Shown here: positions 1-7,739 of the stretch, piece after piece
How the letters are laid out: each line of letters starts with the position of its first letter
Numbering within the stretch: position 1 is the first letter of the stretch
Assembly (NCBI GenBank): GCA_016788665.1
Contig: JAEUSF010000007.1
Location: 1 to 45,952 of the forward strand
Source of the DNA: Candidatus Doudnabacteria bacterium
Lineage (GTDB): Bacteria; Patescibacteriota; Doudnabacteria; UBA920
DNA: 45,952 bases
Direction of reading: 5' to 3'
Translations under genes and position numbers: made by a program
The notes under the pieces: model-generated
What the model was told of the DNA's origin: nothing
Seen by the model: the letters and a program-made list of their open reading frames with translations, nothing else
The model's database searches: none

Positions 1-58
1 AAGCGAGGGAATTTGATGTAATGAGGCACGGGATTTTGTTTTAAGGAAAGGAGGAGTC

Positions 59-151
59 GTGGCAGCCAAGAAGAGAAATGGCAGACGTCCACCCAAGTCA
101 CCGAAGACCTTGTTTGTCACCATAATTGTGCAAAAACCAGCCAAGCCCTAG
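59..151 (+). CDS. Tiny basic protein, 30 aa, unknown function
   Basis: A GTG-initiated ORF of 30 codons preceded by a strong ribosome site (AAAGGAGGAG, five bases or so before the GTG). The product is rich in Lys, Arg and Pro in its first half and has a short hydrophobic patch (LFVTIIV) in its second half. The stop lies inside a terminator hairpin whose left arm covers the last codons. The strong ribosome site plus abutting terminator is the design shared with other small genes in this window, which is the main reason to believe it is real. I do not recognise the family; its promoter would lie outside or at the very edge of the window. Confidence 0.55.
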   Translation: MAAKKRNGRRPPKSPKTLFVTIIVQKPAKP

Positions 152-177
152 CACATTGTACTTCTTGGGCTTTTTAT
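143..177 (+). terminator. Intrinsic terminator of the 30-aa gene
   Basis: Arms AAGCCC and GGGCTT with a roughly 20-nt loop, followed by TTTTATTT. It overlaps the stop codon of the tiny gene. Confidence 0.6.
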
Positions 178-212
178 TTGTCTTGATTATAACCATCCTA
201 TATAATTAGTCT

Positions 213-503
213 ATGGATTCAATAAAAAATGCTTTTAAAATAACCAAAAAAGCAGTTCAGCCTAAACCAAGCAAATACTTACACTCCCCTGCCCACCTGT
301 TAGCAGACGAGCTTTGTTTAAGGTTTAATGATAAGAGGCATTTTGGTTTTTATTTAAAACTCGCCGTAACTTATGACCATGCCTTTTTGAGGAAGCTATG
401 TGGTGAAGTTATGGAGAATAAGAATGTTAAAACTCCAGGCAAGCTCTTCGCCTACCTTATAAAAAAACACAACGAGACTTTAAAAAAGTCGGCAGCACAA
501 TAG
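213..503 (+). CDS. Conserved-looking hypothetical protein, 96 aa
   Basis: An ORF of 96 codons ending 11 bp before def, so probably co-transcribed with it. There is no clear Shine-Dalgarno site, as for most housekeeping genes here. The protein is basic and predicted soluble, mostly helical, with a His/Leu-rich middle (HLLADELCLRF) and a Lys-rich tail. No catalytic motif, signal peptide or membrane segment is visible. Its place directly upstream of def suggests a household role, perhaps nucleic-acid binding given the charge, but that is inference. I do not recognise the family. Confidence 0.7.
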   Translation: MDSIKNAFKITKKAVQPKPSKYLHSPAHLLADELCLRFNDKRHFGFYLKLAVTYDHAFLRKLCGEVMENKNVKTPGKLFAYLIKKHNETLKKSAAQ

Positions 504-514
504 TTTATAATTTT

Positions 515-997
515 ATGAAATTACCCATAAAAAAATATCCAGATCCTGTTTTAAGGGCTAAAACTCAGCCTGTCGTTTTTCCCTTGTCTGCCGAAATACA
601 AAAACTGACAAAAGATATGATAGATACAGTTCGAAGTGCGGATGGTATAGGCTTAGCTGCTCCCCAGGTGGGAAAGTCGGTTAAGCTGGTTATTATAAAT
701 TTGGAGAAGTCGGGTATTCCAATTTTTGCACTTTATAATCCACGGGTTGTTTCTAAAGGTTTTAAAAAAATAGAGCTTGAAGAAGGTTGTTTGTCTATAC
801 CGGGAGTTTATGGGTATGTTAGAAGGCCTAAAAAAGTTACTATTAAGGCCGAAAACCATTTGGGTGAAACTGTGCAAATAACCGACGAGGGGTGGGTGGC
901 TCGGGTTGCTCAGCATGAAATTGACCATATAAACGGAGTGTTAATAACGGACCTAATAAAAAAATACACAAAGGGAGAAGAATTGGTTAAAAAATAG
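515..997 (+). CDS. def: Peptide deformylase
   Basis: Removes the N-formyl group from the initiator methionine of nascent proteins, using a metal ion (usually Fe2+) in the cytoplasm. All three family motifs are present: GIGLAAPQVG at about residues 44-53, EGCLS at 90-94 with the metal ligand Cys92, and HEIDH at 134-138 with ligands His134 and His138 and catalytic Glu135. At 160 aa it is of usual length for a bacterial deformylase. The partner enzyme that adds the formyl group, fmt, lies 1.3 kb downstream on the same strand, separated by two DnaQ-like genes. Confidence 0.97.
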   Translation: MKLPIKKYPDPVLRAKTQPVVFPLSAEIQKLTKDMIDTVRSADGIGLAAPQVGKSVKLVIINLEKSGIPIFALYNPRVVSKGFKKIELEEGCLSIPGVYGYVRRPKKVTIKAENHLGETVQITDEGWVARVAQHEIDHINGVLITDLIKKYTKGEELVKK

Positions 998-1063
998 TTT
1001 ATGTGATTTTTGTTTTTAATTGGGCTCGAGAGTTTCTTTATAATTTGTTAAGGGGAAATTTTT

Positions 1064-1603
1064 ATGCGTTTCATTAAAGATTTATTATTTTTTGAGCTTA
1101 ATACCACTGGTCCTGATTTGGACAAGGACAATGTTATTCAGTTGTCGGCAATAGTTGTAGATAAAGACAATTTATTAGAAAAAGATTTTTTTAATACGTA
1201 TGTTCGTATAAGTTATTTAGACAGTTTACTTTTGGCTCATTCTAAGCTTTTGCAGGTTGAGTACGAAGTTGTAAAAAAAAGTCCAAAAGTTGCCGATGCA
1301 GTAAAACTATTTCATGGAAAATTTAATCCAGGCCAAATATTGCTTGTTACTCATGGCACAAGTAATTTATTTTTTCTAAAGGCAATGTTTAAAAAAGTTT
1401 TAGTTCCTTTTGATTACAATACTCACGCAATAGATCTTTGGACTTTGGGTTATATATATACCTTAAATTACGGTATAAAAAAAATGCCTTCTTTCCATAC
1501 TTTTATTGAATACTTCAAGCTAAAACAGAAACAGCCGGCAGATGCCTTGGAAAAGGTTCGTCTGGAAGCCGAGGTGTTTAGAAAAATAATTAAAGAAGTT
1601 TAG
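1064..1603 (+). CDS. Degenerate DnaQ/RNase T-fold exonuclease-like protein
   Basis: A 179-aa protein with the outline of the DEDD exonuclease fold: an N-terminal strand followed by NTTGPD and VIQLSA, then the C-terminal RLEAEVFRKIIK helix. Aligned by eye to the next gene it is clearly a paralogue, but the catalytic acids are altered: the Exo I D-x-E becomes E-x-N (FELNTTGPD), the Exo II Asp region reads GTSNLFFL, and the Exo III H-x(4)-D reads ADALEKV with no His and no Asp. It is therefore probably inactive as a nuclease and may bind nucleic acid or act as a partner of the active paralogue. Weak AAGGGGA ribosome site. Family placement is likely; loss of activity is inference from the missing residues. 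Confidence 0.75.
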   Translation: MRFIKDLLFFELNTTGPDLDKDNVIQLSAIVVDKDNLLEKDFFNTYVRISYLDSLLLAHSKLLQVEYEVVKKSPKVADAVKLFHGKFNPGQILLVTHGTSNLFFLKAMFKKVLVPFDYNTHAIDLWTLGYIYTLNYGIKKMPSFHTFIEYFKLKQKQPADALEKVRLEAEVFRKIIKEV

Positions 1604-1716
1604 TTTGTAGGTGTGTTTTTAAGGCAAGCTGTTGGTAGGTGCAGCTGTCAGTGAAATATTGCATGATTTTAAGTTCTGCTTCTGTATAAATTTAAAAGTT
1701 TTATTAAGTTTGAATT

Positions 1717-2277
1717 ATGAATTTTAAAAAAGACATTTTGCTTATAGACCTAGAAATGACGGGGCTCGATGTAAGCAAGCACGAAATTATACAACTTTCG
1801 GCGGTTTTGCTGGACAAAAAAAGTTTAGAGGAGAAAGCATATTTTAATGCATATGCAAAAAGCCGTAGGTGGAAAGACAGGGATCTGGAGTCAATGCGGG
1901 TAAATGGGGTCAAAAAAGAATGGTTGGATGCTTCCCCGGATTTAGTCAGTGTGCTTAGGGAGTTTAGTTTGAAATTCAATCCGCGGGATGTAATTTTAAG
2001 TTATTATGGCGGTCCTTTGGATATGGATTTTTTGAGAGCGGCCTACGGGAAGCATAAAATTCAATGGCTTTTTGATTATCATTATTTTAATTTATGGTCA
2101 TTTTTTTATGGTTATTTGGCAGCCGTCAACCAATTAAAAAATACTCGTAAATTTACCGGTTTTTCACTGGAAGATTTGATGAGAAAATATAAAGTTAAGT
2201 CAGTTAACCGTCATGATGGTTTGGAAGACTGCAGAGTGGAGGCGGAAATATTGAGAAAGATTATTAAACATACATAA
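1717..2277 (+). CDS. DnaQ/oligoribonuclease-like 3'-5' exonuclease
   Basis: A 186-aa DEDDh-type 3'-5' exonuclease. Exo I reads DLEMTGLD (Asp and Glu in place), Exo II is in the GGPLDMDFL segment, and Exo III reads HDGLEDCRVEAE near the C-terminus, giving the catalytic His and Asp. Such enzymes trim DNA or RNA 3' ends using two metal ions; whether this one proofreads for a polymerase or degrades short RNA cannot be told from the sequence. It follows its degenerate paralogue after about 110 bp and precedes fmt. No Shine-Dalgarno site is visible. Confidence 0.85.
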   Translation: MNFKKDILLIDLEMTGLDVSKHEIIQLSAVLLDKKSLEEKAYFNAYAKSRRWKDRDLESMRVNGVKKEWLDASPDLVSVLREFSLKFNPRDVILSYYGGPLDMDFLRAAYGKHKIQWLFDYHYFNLWSFFYGYLAAVNQLKNTRKFTGFSLEDLMRKYKVKSVNRHDGLEDCRVEAEILRKIIKHT

Positions 2278-2327
2278 TTCGTCCGAATTATTTAAATTCG
2301 AACGCTGCCCGAGTTTATGATTGAGCT

Positions 2328-3263
2328 ATGAAAATAATATTTTTTGGAACTTCGAACGTTGCTTTGCCAATTTTGGAAGCTTTGAGCAAAAAGCATGAGA
2401 TAGTAGCAGTCGTTACTAGTCCTGATGCTAAAGTTGGTCGAAAACAGGAGTTAAAGGAGTCGCCGGTTTCTGTGCTGGCCACGGAAATGAAGCTGAAGCT
2501 TTTAAAACCTGTAAAAGTTAAAGGAGAGGCTGGTTTCGTTGAGGAACTATCTGCCTTAGGCGCAGATATGTTTGTAGTGGTGTCTTACGGGAAAATTTTG
2601 CCTTTACAAGTAATAAATTTGCCAAAATACAAGACTGTCAATGTTCACTTTTCTCCACTTCCAAAATATCGAGGACCTTCACCTATACAAGCTGCTTTGC
2701 AAAATGGCGACGAGTATACCGGAAGTTCTGTATTTATTTTAGATGAAAAGGTGGATAATGGGCCTTTGCTGTCTACGGAAATTATAAAAATTGACTCCGA
2801 CGATAACTATTTAACACTTTCTCAAAAGCTGGCTTATAAGGCGGCTGGCTCAATAAACCAAGTGCTTGAAGATTACGTGACTGGAAAAACCACTCCCCTA
2901 CCCCAAGACGAAGCCTCGGCTACTTATACAAAAATTATTTCAAAAACAGACGGACAGATAGATTGGAATAAGTCTGCGTATGAAATTTATAATCAGTTTC
3001 GTGCTTTTTTTCCTTGGCCGGGGGTTTGGACAAGGTGGAATGGCAAGGTGCTTAAAATAATTGATTTAGAACCTGCTTTAAAATCTCAGGCAGAGCCTGG
3101 GTCTGCAAAAAATTGTGGATTGGTTTTGGACGGTGGAAAAATTGCCTGCGGCCAGGATACCTTTCTTTGGCTTAAAATGGTTCAGTTAGAAGGAAAAAAA
3201 GAAACTCTTATTCAGGATTTTTTAAATGGCTATTCAGAATTTGTCGGTAGCGAATTAAAATAA
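2328..3263 (+). CDS. fmt: Methionyl-tRNA formyltransferase
   Basis: Transfers a formyl group from 10-formyl-tetrahydrofolate to Met-tRNA(fMet), enabling translation initiation. The catalytic core is visible: Asn105 and His107 in VNVHFSPLPKYRG, and Asp143 in DEKVDNGPLL. The C-terminal half carries the Met-tRNA-binding domain beginning near the QIDWNKSAYEIYNQFRAF segment. At 311 aa it has the usual length. It functions opposite to def, encoded upstream on the same strand. No strong ribosome site. Confidence 0.97.
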   Translation: MKIIFFGTSNVALPILEALSKKHEIVAVVTSPDAKVGRKQELKESPVSVLATEMKLKLLKPVKVKGEAGFVEELSALGADMFVVVSYGKILPLQVINLPKYKTVNVHFSPLPKYRGPSPIQAALQNGDEYTGSSVFILDEKVDNGPLLSTEIIKIDSDDNYLTLSQKLAYKAAGSINQVLEDYVTGKTTPLPQDEASATYTKIISKTDGQIDWNKSAYEIYNQFRAFFPWPGVWTRWNGKVLKIIDLEPALKSQAEPGSAKNCGLVLDGGKIACGQDTFLWLKMVQLEGKKETLIQDFLNGYSEFVGSELK

Positions 3264-3290
3264 AAAACTAGCTTCAAAATCAGCTAGTTA
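3264..3290 (-). terminator. Terminator of small membrane gene (faces fmt end)
   Basis: Arms AACTAGCT and AGCTAGTT with an 8-nt loop. On the minus strand it is followed by TTTTATTTT and overlaps the stop of the small membrane gene; on the plus strand the same hairpin follows fmt and may act weakly. Confidence 0.7.
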
Positions 3291-3529
3291 GGTTTACGTG
3301 GATAAAATATTGGTTGGGTGACCATAATTATTCCCGCTAGTATAACAACTATACAAACGCAGAGCACTATGGCGCCTGTTACTAGCGACAGTATTATGGC
3401 CGTTAATTGTTCGGATCCTGTCTCCGCCAGCGAGTTTCCCTTCAGTCGGGTACCGATTAATTGTACAATCGTGATGGCCTCCCAACACCCGGCCAAAATA
3501 AGCAAGAGCCCGTAGCAGAAGTTCTTCAT
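3284..3529 (-). CDS. Small two-helix membrane protein, unknown
   Basis: An 81-aa protein with two predicted membrane helices, one near residues 5-25 (CYGLLLILAGCWEAITIVQL) and one near 43-72 (rich in Ile, Val, Leu). It starts with ATG 5 bp after an AAGGAGG ribosome site and has a good promoter upstream (TTGCCA, 17 bp, TATAAT). The stop codon lies within the terminator stem. It is a free-standing unit antisense to fmt and downstream of mltG, from which it is separated by a terminator. The competing ORF in another minus frame has no ribosome site and is rejected. Function unknown. Confidence 0.75.
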   Translation of the reverse strand: MKNFCYGLLLILAGCWEAITIVQLIGTRLKGNSLAETGSEQLTAIILSLVTGAIVLCVCIVVILAGIIMVTQPIFYPRKPN

Positions 3530-3547
3530 GGGACCTCCTTAAAAGCA

Positions 3548-3576
3548 ATTATACTCAGATTAATGAATTCTGGCAA
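3548..3576 (-). promoter_or_regulatory. Sigma70-type promoter of small membrane gene
   Basis: Reading the minus strand: TTGCCA, 17-bp spacer, TATAAT. It lies between the mltG terminator and the ribosome site of the 81-aa gene. Confidence 0.7.
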
Positions 3577-3579
3577 TTT

Positions 3580-3612
3580 AAAATAAGCACCGCTTAGGGT
3601 GCTTATTTTAAA
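3580..3612 (-). terminator. Terminator after mltG
   Basis: Arms AAAATAAGCACC and GGGTGCTTATTTT with a 5-nt loop, overlapping the mltG stop region. Confidence 0.7.
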
Positions 3613-4457
3613 TGCTTTTGTTTGTTTTTAATATGTTCTTCAAAGGTCTTTGAGTATATAGGTTCCCCAGTTGTTTGGTTATGTAGGTAGAAAAAATAGT
3701 CGGTGGTTTTAGGGTTTAAGACGGCCTTAATGGAATATATGGACGGGTTAGTTATAGGCGTTGGAGGCAGCCCCTTAATTTTGTACGTATTGTATGGAGA
3801 ATCGGTTTCTAAGTCTTTTAGGGACGGAGATGCTTCGCTTTTGCCGGTGGCATAGTTTACTGTTGCGTCGCTTTGGAGAGGCATGCCTATTTTTAAACGG
3901 TTGTAAAAAATTCCTGCTATAATATTTTTTTCTTCAGGAAAATCGTTAGATTCTTTTTCTACAATAGAGGCAAGTATTATGGCTTCGTAAAGATTTATGC
4001 CTTGCGCTAAGGATTTTTCTTTGGCATTGGCTGGTAGTTTTGTAACAAAATTAGTCAGCATTTTTTCGGCTATGGCGTGGGTTGCCTGCTCTGCGGTAGT
4101 TACTTTGCGGTCGCCTAGGCTTTTAAATACACGATATGTGTCCGGATACAAAAATCCCTGCCAGTCTTTATATGCTTCCTCGGGTAATATGTTTTTATAA
4201 AGGTCAGGTGAAAAAGTTTTAAGGTTTTTTGTGAATTCTGTAGCGGTTAAAATATTTTGAGTTTCCAAAAATTTTCCAATTTCTTTATTGTTCCAACCTT
4301 CTAAAAAGGTTAGAGAAATTTCCTCGGCCTTCTGTTCCTGGGCTTTTTGGTAAAATTTCTGCCTCGCTTTTCTTGCCTGAAATTTTGAATAAAATACGAA
4401 CAGGCTGCTAAGTAGCAGCCCGGTTAAAAGAATTGTTATAATCGTTTTTTTACGCAT
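3603..4457 (-). CDS. mltG: Endolytic transglycosylase MltG-like
   Basis: Cuts nascent peptidoglycan strands at the outer face of the inner membrane and so sets glycan length. The 284-aa protein has an N-terminal membrane anchor (about residues 5-23), a LysM-like region and the YceG/MltG domain. The catalytic Glu is Glu168 in ILASIVEKES, and the family signature GLPPTPITNPSIYSIKA lies near the C-terminus. It is shorter than the E. coli protein, as is common in reduced genomes. It is the last gene of a minus-strand run and ends in a terminator. Confidence 0.93.
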   Translation of the reverse strand: MRKKTIITILLTGLLLSSLFVFYSKFQARKARQKFYQKAQEQKAEEISLTFLEGWNNKEIGKFLETQNILTATEFTKNLKTFSPDLYKNILPEEAYKDWQGFLYPDTYRVFKSLGDRKVTTAEQATHAIAEKMLTNFVTKLPANAKEKSLAQGINLYEAIILASIVEKESNDFPEEKNIIAGIFYNRLKIGMPLQSDATVNYATGKSEASPSLKDLETDSPYNTYKIKGLPPTPITNPSIYSIKAVLNPKTTDYFFYLHNQTTGEPIYSKTFEEHIKNKQKHLK

Positions 4458-4507
4458 TTAAACAACCATTAATGGTTTATAGATTATAACATGTTTTATT
4501 TATTCCT

Positions 4508-5188
4508 TTAATTTTTGCGAGTCAAGTTTGCCTCAACTTCATCTAAAACCTTTTTTGCATGCTCTTTTCCGCCAAGACCAAAGGCTATACCTCCCGCAAT
4601 GGCGAGCATGGCCACAATTGCTCTAAACAGGTCATGCAAAAATTCAGTGGCTATTTGAAGTTGTGAGAGAGCTGCTATTATGCTGAACGAAACTATTGCC
4701 CAGCGTGTTATGGCGCCTAAAGCTTGGGAACTGTGCAGCCCGCTGGCTTTTACAGATGAGCTGACAATGCCGGAGAAAAAGTTTGCAGCTAAAACACCCA
4801 AAAGTAAAATAGCCATAGCAACAACTACCTGGCCTGCATATGTTAAGACGCCTTCGTACAAAAATTCGCTAACTTGGCGTAAGCCCAAAATTTCAGCGGC
4901 AGCTATAAAACTCCCTAAAAAGAAAAACCATTTTACTACCCAGGCTCCAAGACCTGCCAAGCTAAGTTTTTTTCCAGTTTTCTCTGACAACTGGCCTAAA
5001 CCCAGTTGGTTTGCTAAATTGTCAATTTTAATGGAGCTTAAAATCTTATGTACTAAGCCACTTAAAATGCTGCCTAAAAGCCAGCCGAGTATAAGAACAA
5101 TAATAACTGCTAGTACATTTGGTAAAACCCATATTATCCTTTGGTACAGGTCCGTAAGCGAGTTTAATACCGTGGTTTGATATGTCAT
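4508..5188 (-). CDS. TM-helix-repeat membrane protein (MscS-related channel-like)
   Basis: A 226-aa integral membrane protein with about four to five hydrophobic segments. It contains two copies of the conserved TM-helix motif (NVLAVIIVLILGWLLGSI and a second near VVVAMAILLLGVLAANFF), as in the PF05552 family of small mechanosensitive-channel-like proteins, and a Gly-rich terminal helix IAGGIAFGLGGKEHAKK. It lacks the soluble beta domain of full MscS, so channel activity is uncertain. It lies between yjbQ and mltG on the same strand. Confidence 0.8.
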   Translation of the reverse strand: MTYQTTVLNSLTDLYQRIIWVLPNVLAVIIVLILGWLLGSILSGLVHKILSSIKIDNLANQLGLGQLSEKTGKKLSLAGLGAWVVKWFFFLGSFIAAAEILGLRQVSEFLYEGVLTYAGQVVVAMAILLLGVLAANFFSGIVSSSVKASGLHSSQALGAITRWAIVSFSIIAALSQLQIATEFLHDLFRAIVAMLAIAGGIAFGLGGKEHAKKVLDEVEANLTRKN

Positions 5189-5230
5189 ATTTTTATTTTT
5201 TATGCGACTTAGTCGCTTAATAATTTTGTT

Positions 5231-5671
5231 TTATTCGCCTAAAATTTTTATCCAAGCCTCTCTGTGTCTGCCACCATCTAGTTCAATAAAAAATATACTT
5301 TGTTTTTCTCCCAACAATATTTCACTTCGCTGAACTATTAAATTTTCCGAAGAGCCCAGCAAAAAAGCTTTCACGTGAGCGTGGCCGTTGCTTCTTTCGT
5401 TAGGGGCGACATTTTGCCTGACTTCAAATAAGTCATGGCTGTAGCTAATATCTAAGGGTACCAGTCTATAAATGGTTTTCATCAGGTCTTGTAACAGCAG
5501 GGGCTCAAAGTGATTGAGCTTAATTGAGGCGGTTGTGTGTGGGCTGAAAACGGTAACCATCCCCTCTTTTACTCCCGATTCAATCACTGCAGTTCTGACG
5601 TGGCTGGTAATGTCTAGCATTTCAAATTGTTTTTTGGTTTCTAGTTGAATTTTTTTTTGGTAGGTTTTCAT
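5231..5671 (-). CDS. YjbQ/UPF0047 family protein
   Basis: A 146-aa member of the YjbQ family (secondary thiamine-phosphate synthase type). Family signatures are present: TVFSPHTTASI, NGHAHVKAFLLG and a C-terminal LLGEKQSIFFIELDGGR segment. Members form compact trimers and some show weak thiamine-phosphate synthase activity, but the true role is unresolved. No thiamine gene lies nearby. It follows the DUF5654-like gene by 28 bp on the same strand. Confidence 0.9.
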   Translation of the reverse strand: MKTYQKKIQLETKKQFEMLDITSHVRTAVIESGVKEGMVTVFSPHTTASIKLNHFEPLLLQDLMKTIYRLVPLDISYSHDLFEVRQNVAPNERSNGHAHVKAFLLGSSENLIVQRSEILLGEKQSIFFIELDGGRHREAWIKILGE

Positions 5672-5699
5672 GGTTTTTATTTTGGAAATTTTTGGAGGG

Positions 5700-6005
5700 T
5701 TATGCTTTACTGTCTTTTTTTGATTCCAGTTTAAATTTTTCAGAAATTTTTGTTAAACGGGAAGTAACAATTACCGCAATAAGAGTGACTATTAGCGTGT
5801 AAGCGAATCTGGAAGCGAGACCTCTGCCGGTGCTGAAATATTGGGCAATAAGCTCTTTTATGGTGTCGTTCCAAGCCAATGCTGCCACCAGAACAAATGC
5901 TGAGCTAATAAATCCTGCTGTTTGGCTAACGACTAGCCGGTTTGCTTCTTTTAAATTTTCTTTAGTTTTGTCAATTAGAATATTTTTATCAATATTTCTA
6001 AGCAT
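5700..6005 (-). CDS. Small membrane protein, DUF5654-like
   Basis: A 101-aa protein with an N-terminal charged segment, a hydrophobic helix carrying FVLVAALAWNDTIKEL, and a second helix (FAYTLIVTLIAVIVTSRL). The ALAWND motif between two helices resembles the DUF5654 family common in archaea and candidate-phyla bacteria. Function unknown. It starts 60 bp after the histidine kinase stop and may be read from the same transcript. Confidence 0.75.
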   Translation of the reverse strand: MLRNIDKNILIDKTKENLKEANRLVVSQTAGFISSAFVLVAALAWNDTIKELIAQYFSTGRGLASRFAYTLIVTLIAVIVTSRLTKISEKFKLESKKDSKA

Positions 6006-6065
6006 GATTTATATTGTTATATTATACCATATTTGGAATATAACCACACAATCATTAGAGAAAAA

Positions 6066-7739
6066 TTAACCTTTGGTCAGGTCTAAGAGCGTTGTTGCGT
6101 GTAAATCTGTATGTACGGGTAAGCTAAAAGCAAAAACTGACCCTTTGCCTTGACCTTGGCTCTCTGCCCAAATTTTGCCTTTATGCTGTTCTATAATAAC
6201 TTTGGCAACATAAAGCCCCAGGCCCAATCCTGCGCTTTGCTTAACAGATTCATTTCCCCTTTTGAATTTCTGGAAGATTTCTTCTCCTTCTTCTTTAGAG
6301 AAGCCCTTACCAGTATCTTTGACTGAAAAAACTATTTCGTCGTTTTTCTGTTCTAACGATACATTTATATCTCCTTGTTTTGTGTATTTGAGTGCGTTGT
6401 CGATTAAATTATTCATAACCTGCCTTAGCTTTTCTTTGTCGGCCATAATTTTTGGTAAGAAGCCTGACGGGCGTTTGAATTGCAGGTTTAAGTTTTTCTC
6501 TTTTGACATGGGTGTAAGTTGCTCAATTGTTATATCTGCGAGTGATAATGCGTCGGTTTCTTCGAACAAAAATTCCATTTTGCCACGTTCAATACGTGAG
6601 ACATTGAGCATGTCGTCTATAAGAGAAATTTGCGAATTGTTGGTACGGTTAGCTTTGTCTATTACATTTTTTTGTTCGTCGGTTAGTTTGCCAAAATCAC
6701 CAGCCAGCACGGCGCTTAGGTACCATTTTATGGTTGCAGGTGGGGTTCTGAGTTGATGGCTAGCAATGGTAATGAATTCGCTCCTGGCCTGGTCCAGAGC
6801 TTTGAGTTTTTCGTTGGCATCTGCAAGTTGGGTGCTTAAAATTTGAAGCTGGTCCTTTTGTTCTATTTCGTTTCTGACACTTTTATTTAGTAGAAAACTA
6901 ATATTTAAAATTAGAAAAAATATTATAAACCTGAAAGCGGCAGATTGAATGTCTTCGGAAATTAAGACTTCGAAAAGACTACTTATGGCCAATAGAAAAG
7001 TTAAAAATTCCGTTGTAATTATTTTGGCGTTAAGCAGGTGGTAGCGGACTATGGCGACGGCCGTGAAAGCTATAAAAGGAAGAATAAAAACCGGAGCTAA
7101 AGGTATGAATTTTAGGTTATTGAATACAACCGGTAAAAAGAAATTAAAACACAAGATAAGTAAAAAGGTTATGCTGGTTCCGGCAGCTATGGTGTTGTAC
7201 TGCTGTCTTTCCAGCTTTTGTGCTGCGGATCTTTTTTTCCATAAAATAACTAAACTGCCAAGAACTAAGAAAACTACAGCAATTCCAAATAAGGCAATAG
7301 CGGGTCCTCTTTCCGGGTTTGTTACTTGTCCTTCTACGGCAATTTTGTCTATGCGGTTAAATACCAGTGGCGTTAGGGTAAGGATAGAAGTTATAATAGT
7401 TCCCGGTATTAGGATTTTCTTGTACCATTTCGAAAATTTAACTTCTTCTTTGGGGAAAACATAGAAAAATTGAAATAAGGCAAAAGCGTGCCAAACGGCA
7501 GAAAAAATTGTGAGTCGTAAAAACCACAAAATTAATTCCGGTGAGCGAACCTTGTAATTAATGTAGTTAAAAATACCGTAAACCGCGGTTAAGAACGCAA
7601 AAATAAGAAACGTTTTATTGGTAATACTTTTTTTGTTGTTAAAGTATACGACAAAACCTAAAATTCCTATTGCCGCTATGGCAATTCCTACCGCAAGGAG
7701 GTCCAAGTTATTTAAATTTAAAAGTTGTAGAATTTTCAT
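6066..7739 (-). CDS. Membrane sensor histidine kinase, 7TM-type input
   Basis: A 557-aa sensor kinase. The N-terminal third has about seven to eight membrane helices (residues 12-280), of the HisKA_7TM/MHYT-free sensor type, followed by a short coiled coil (about 290-318). The HisKA domain carries phospho-acceptor His328 in ASHQLRTPPATIKW; the usual Leu after TP is Pro. The HATPase domain has the N-box NNLIDNALKY, G1 DTGKGF and G2 GLGLGLYVAK. The start ATG directly abuts the nitroreductase stop (no gap), so it is the last gene of the lyase-ligase-E1-nitroreductase operon. No receiver or output gene is adjacent; an orphan receiver lies at 13624 on the other strand. The ligand is unknown. Confidence 0.95.
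   Translation of the reverse strand: MKILQLLNLNNLDLLAVGIAIAAIGILGFVVYFNNKKSITNKTFLIFAFLTAVYGIFNYINYKVRSPELILWFLRLTIFSAVWHAFALFQFFYVFPKEEVKFSKWYKKILIPGTIITSILTLTPLVFNRIDKIAVEGQVTNPERGPAIALFGIAVVFLVLGSLVILWKKRSAAQKLERQQYNTIAAGTSITFLLILCFNFFLPVVFNNLKFIPLAPVFILPFIAFTAVAIVRYHLLNAKIITTEFLTFLLAISSLFEVLISEDIQSAAFRFIIFFLILNISFLLNKSVRNEIEQKDQLQILSTQLADANEKLKALDQARSEFITIASHQLRTPPATIKWYLSAVLAGDFGKLTDEQKNVIDKANRTNNSQISLIDDMLNVSRIERGKMEFLFEETDALSLADITIEQLTPMSKEKNLNLQFKRPSGFLPKIMADKEKLRQVMNNLIDNALKYTKQGDINVSLEQKNDEIVFSVKDTGKGFSKEEGEEIFQKFKRGNESVKQSAGLGLGLYVAKVIIEQHKGKIWAESQGQGKGSVFAFSLPVHTDLHATTLLDLTKG

Noticed and set aside
3294-3548. 84-aa minus-strand ORF overlapping the small membrane gene in another frame
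   Set aside because: It begins upstream of the AAGGAGG site and has no site of its own; the 81-aa frame starts right after the site and has good membrane helices.
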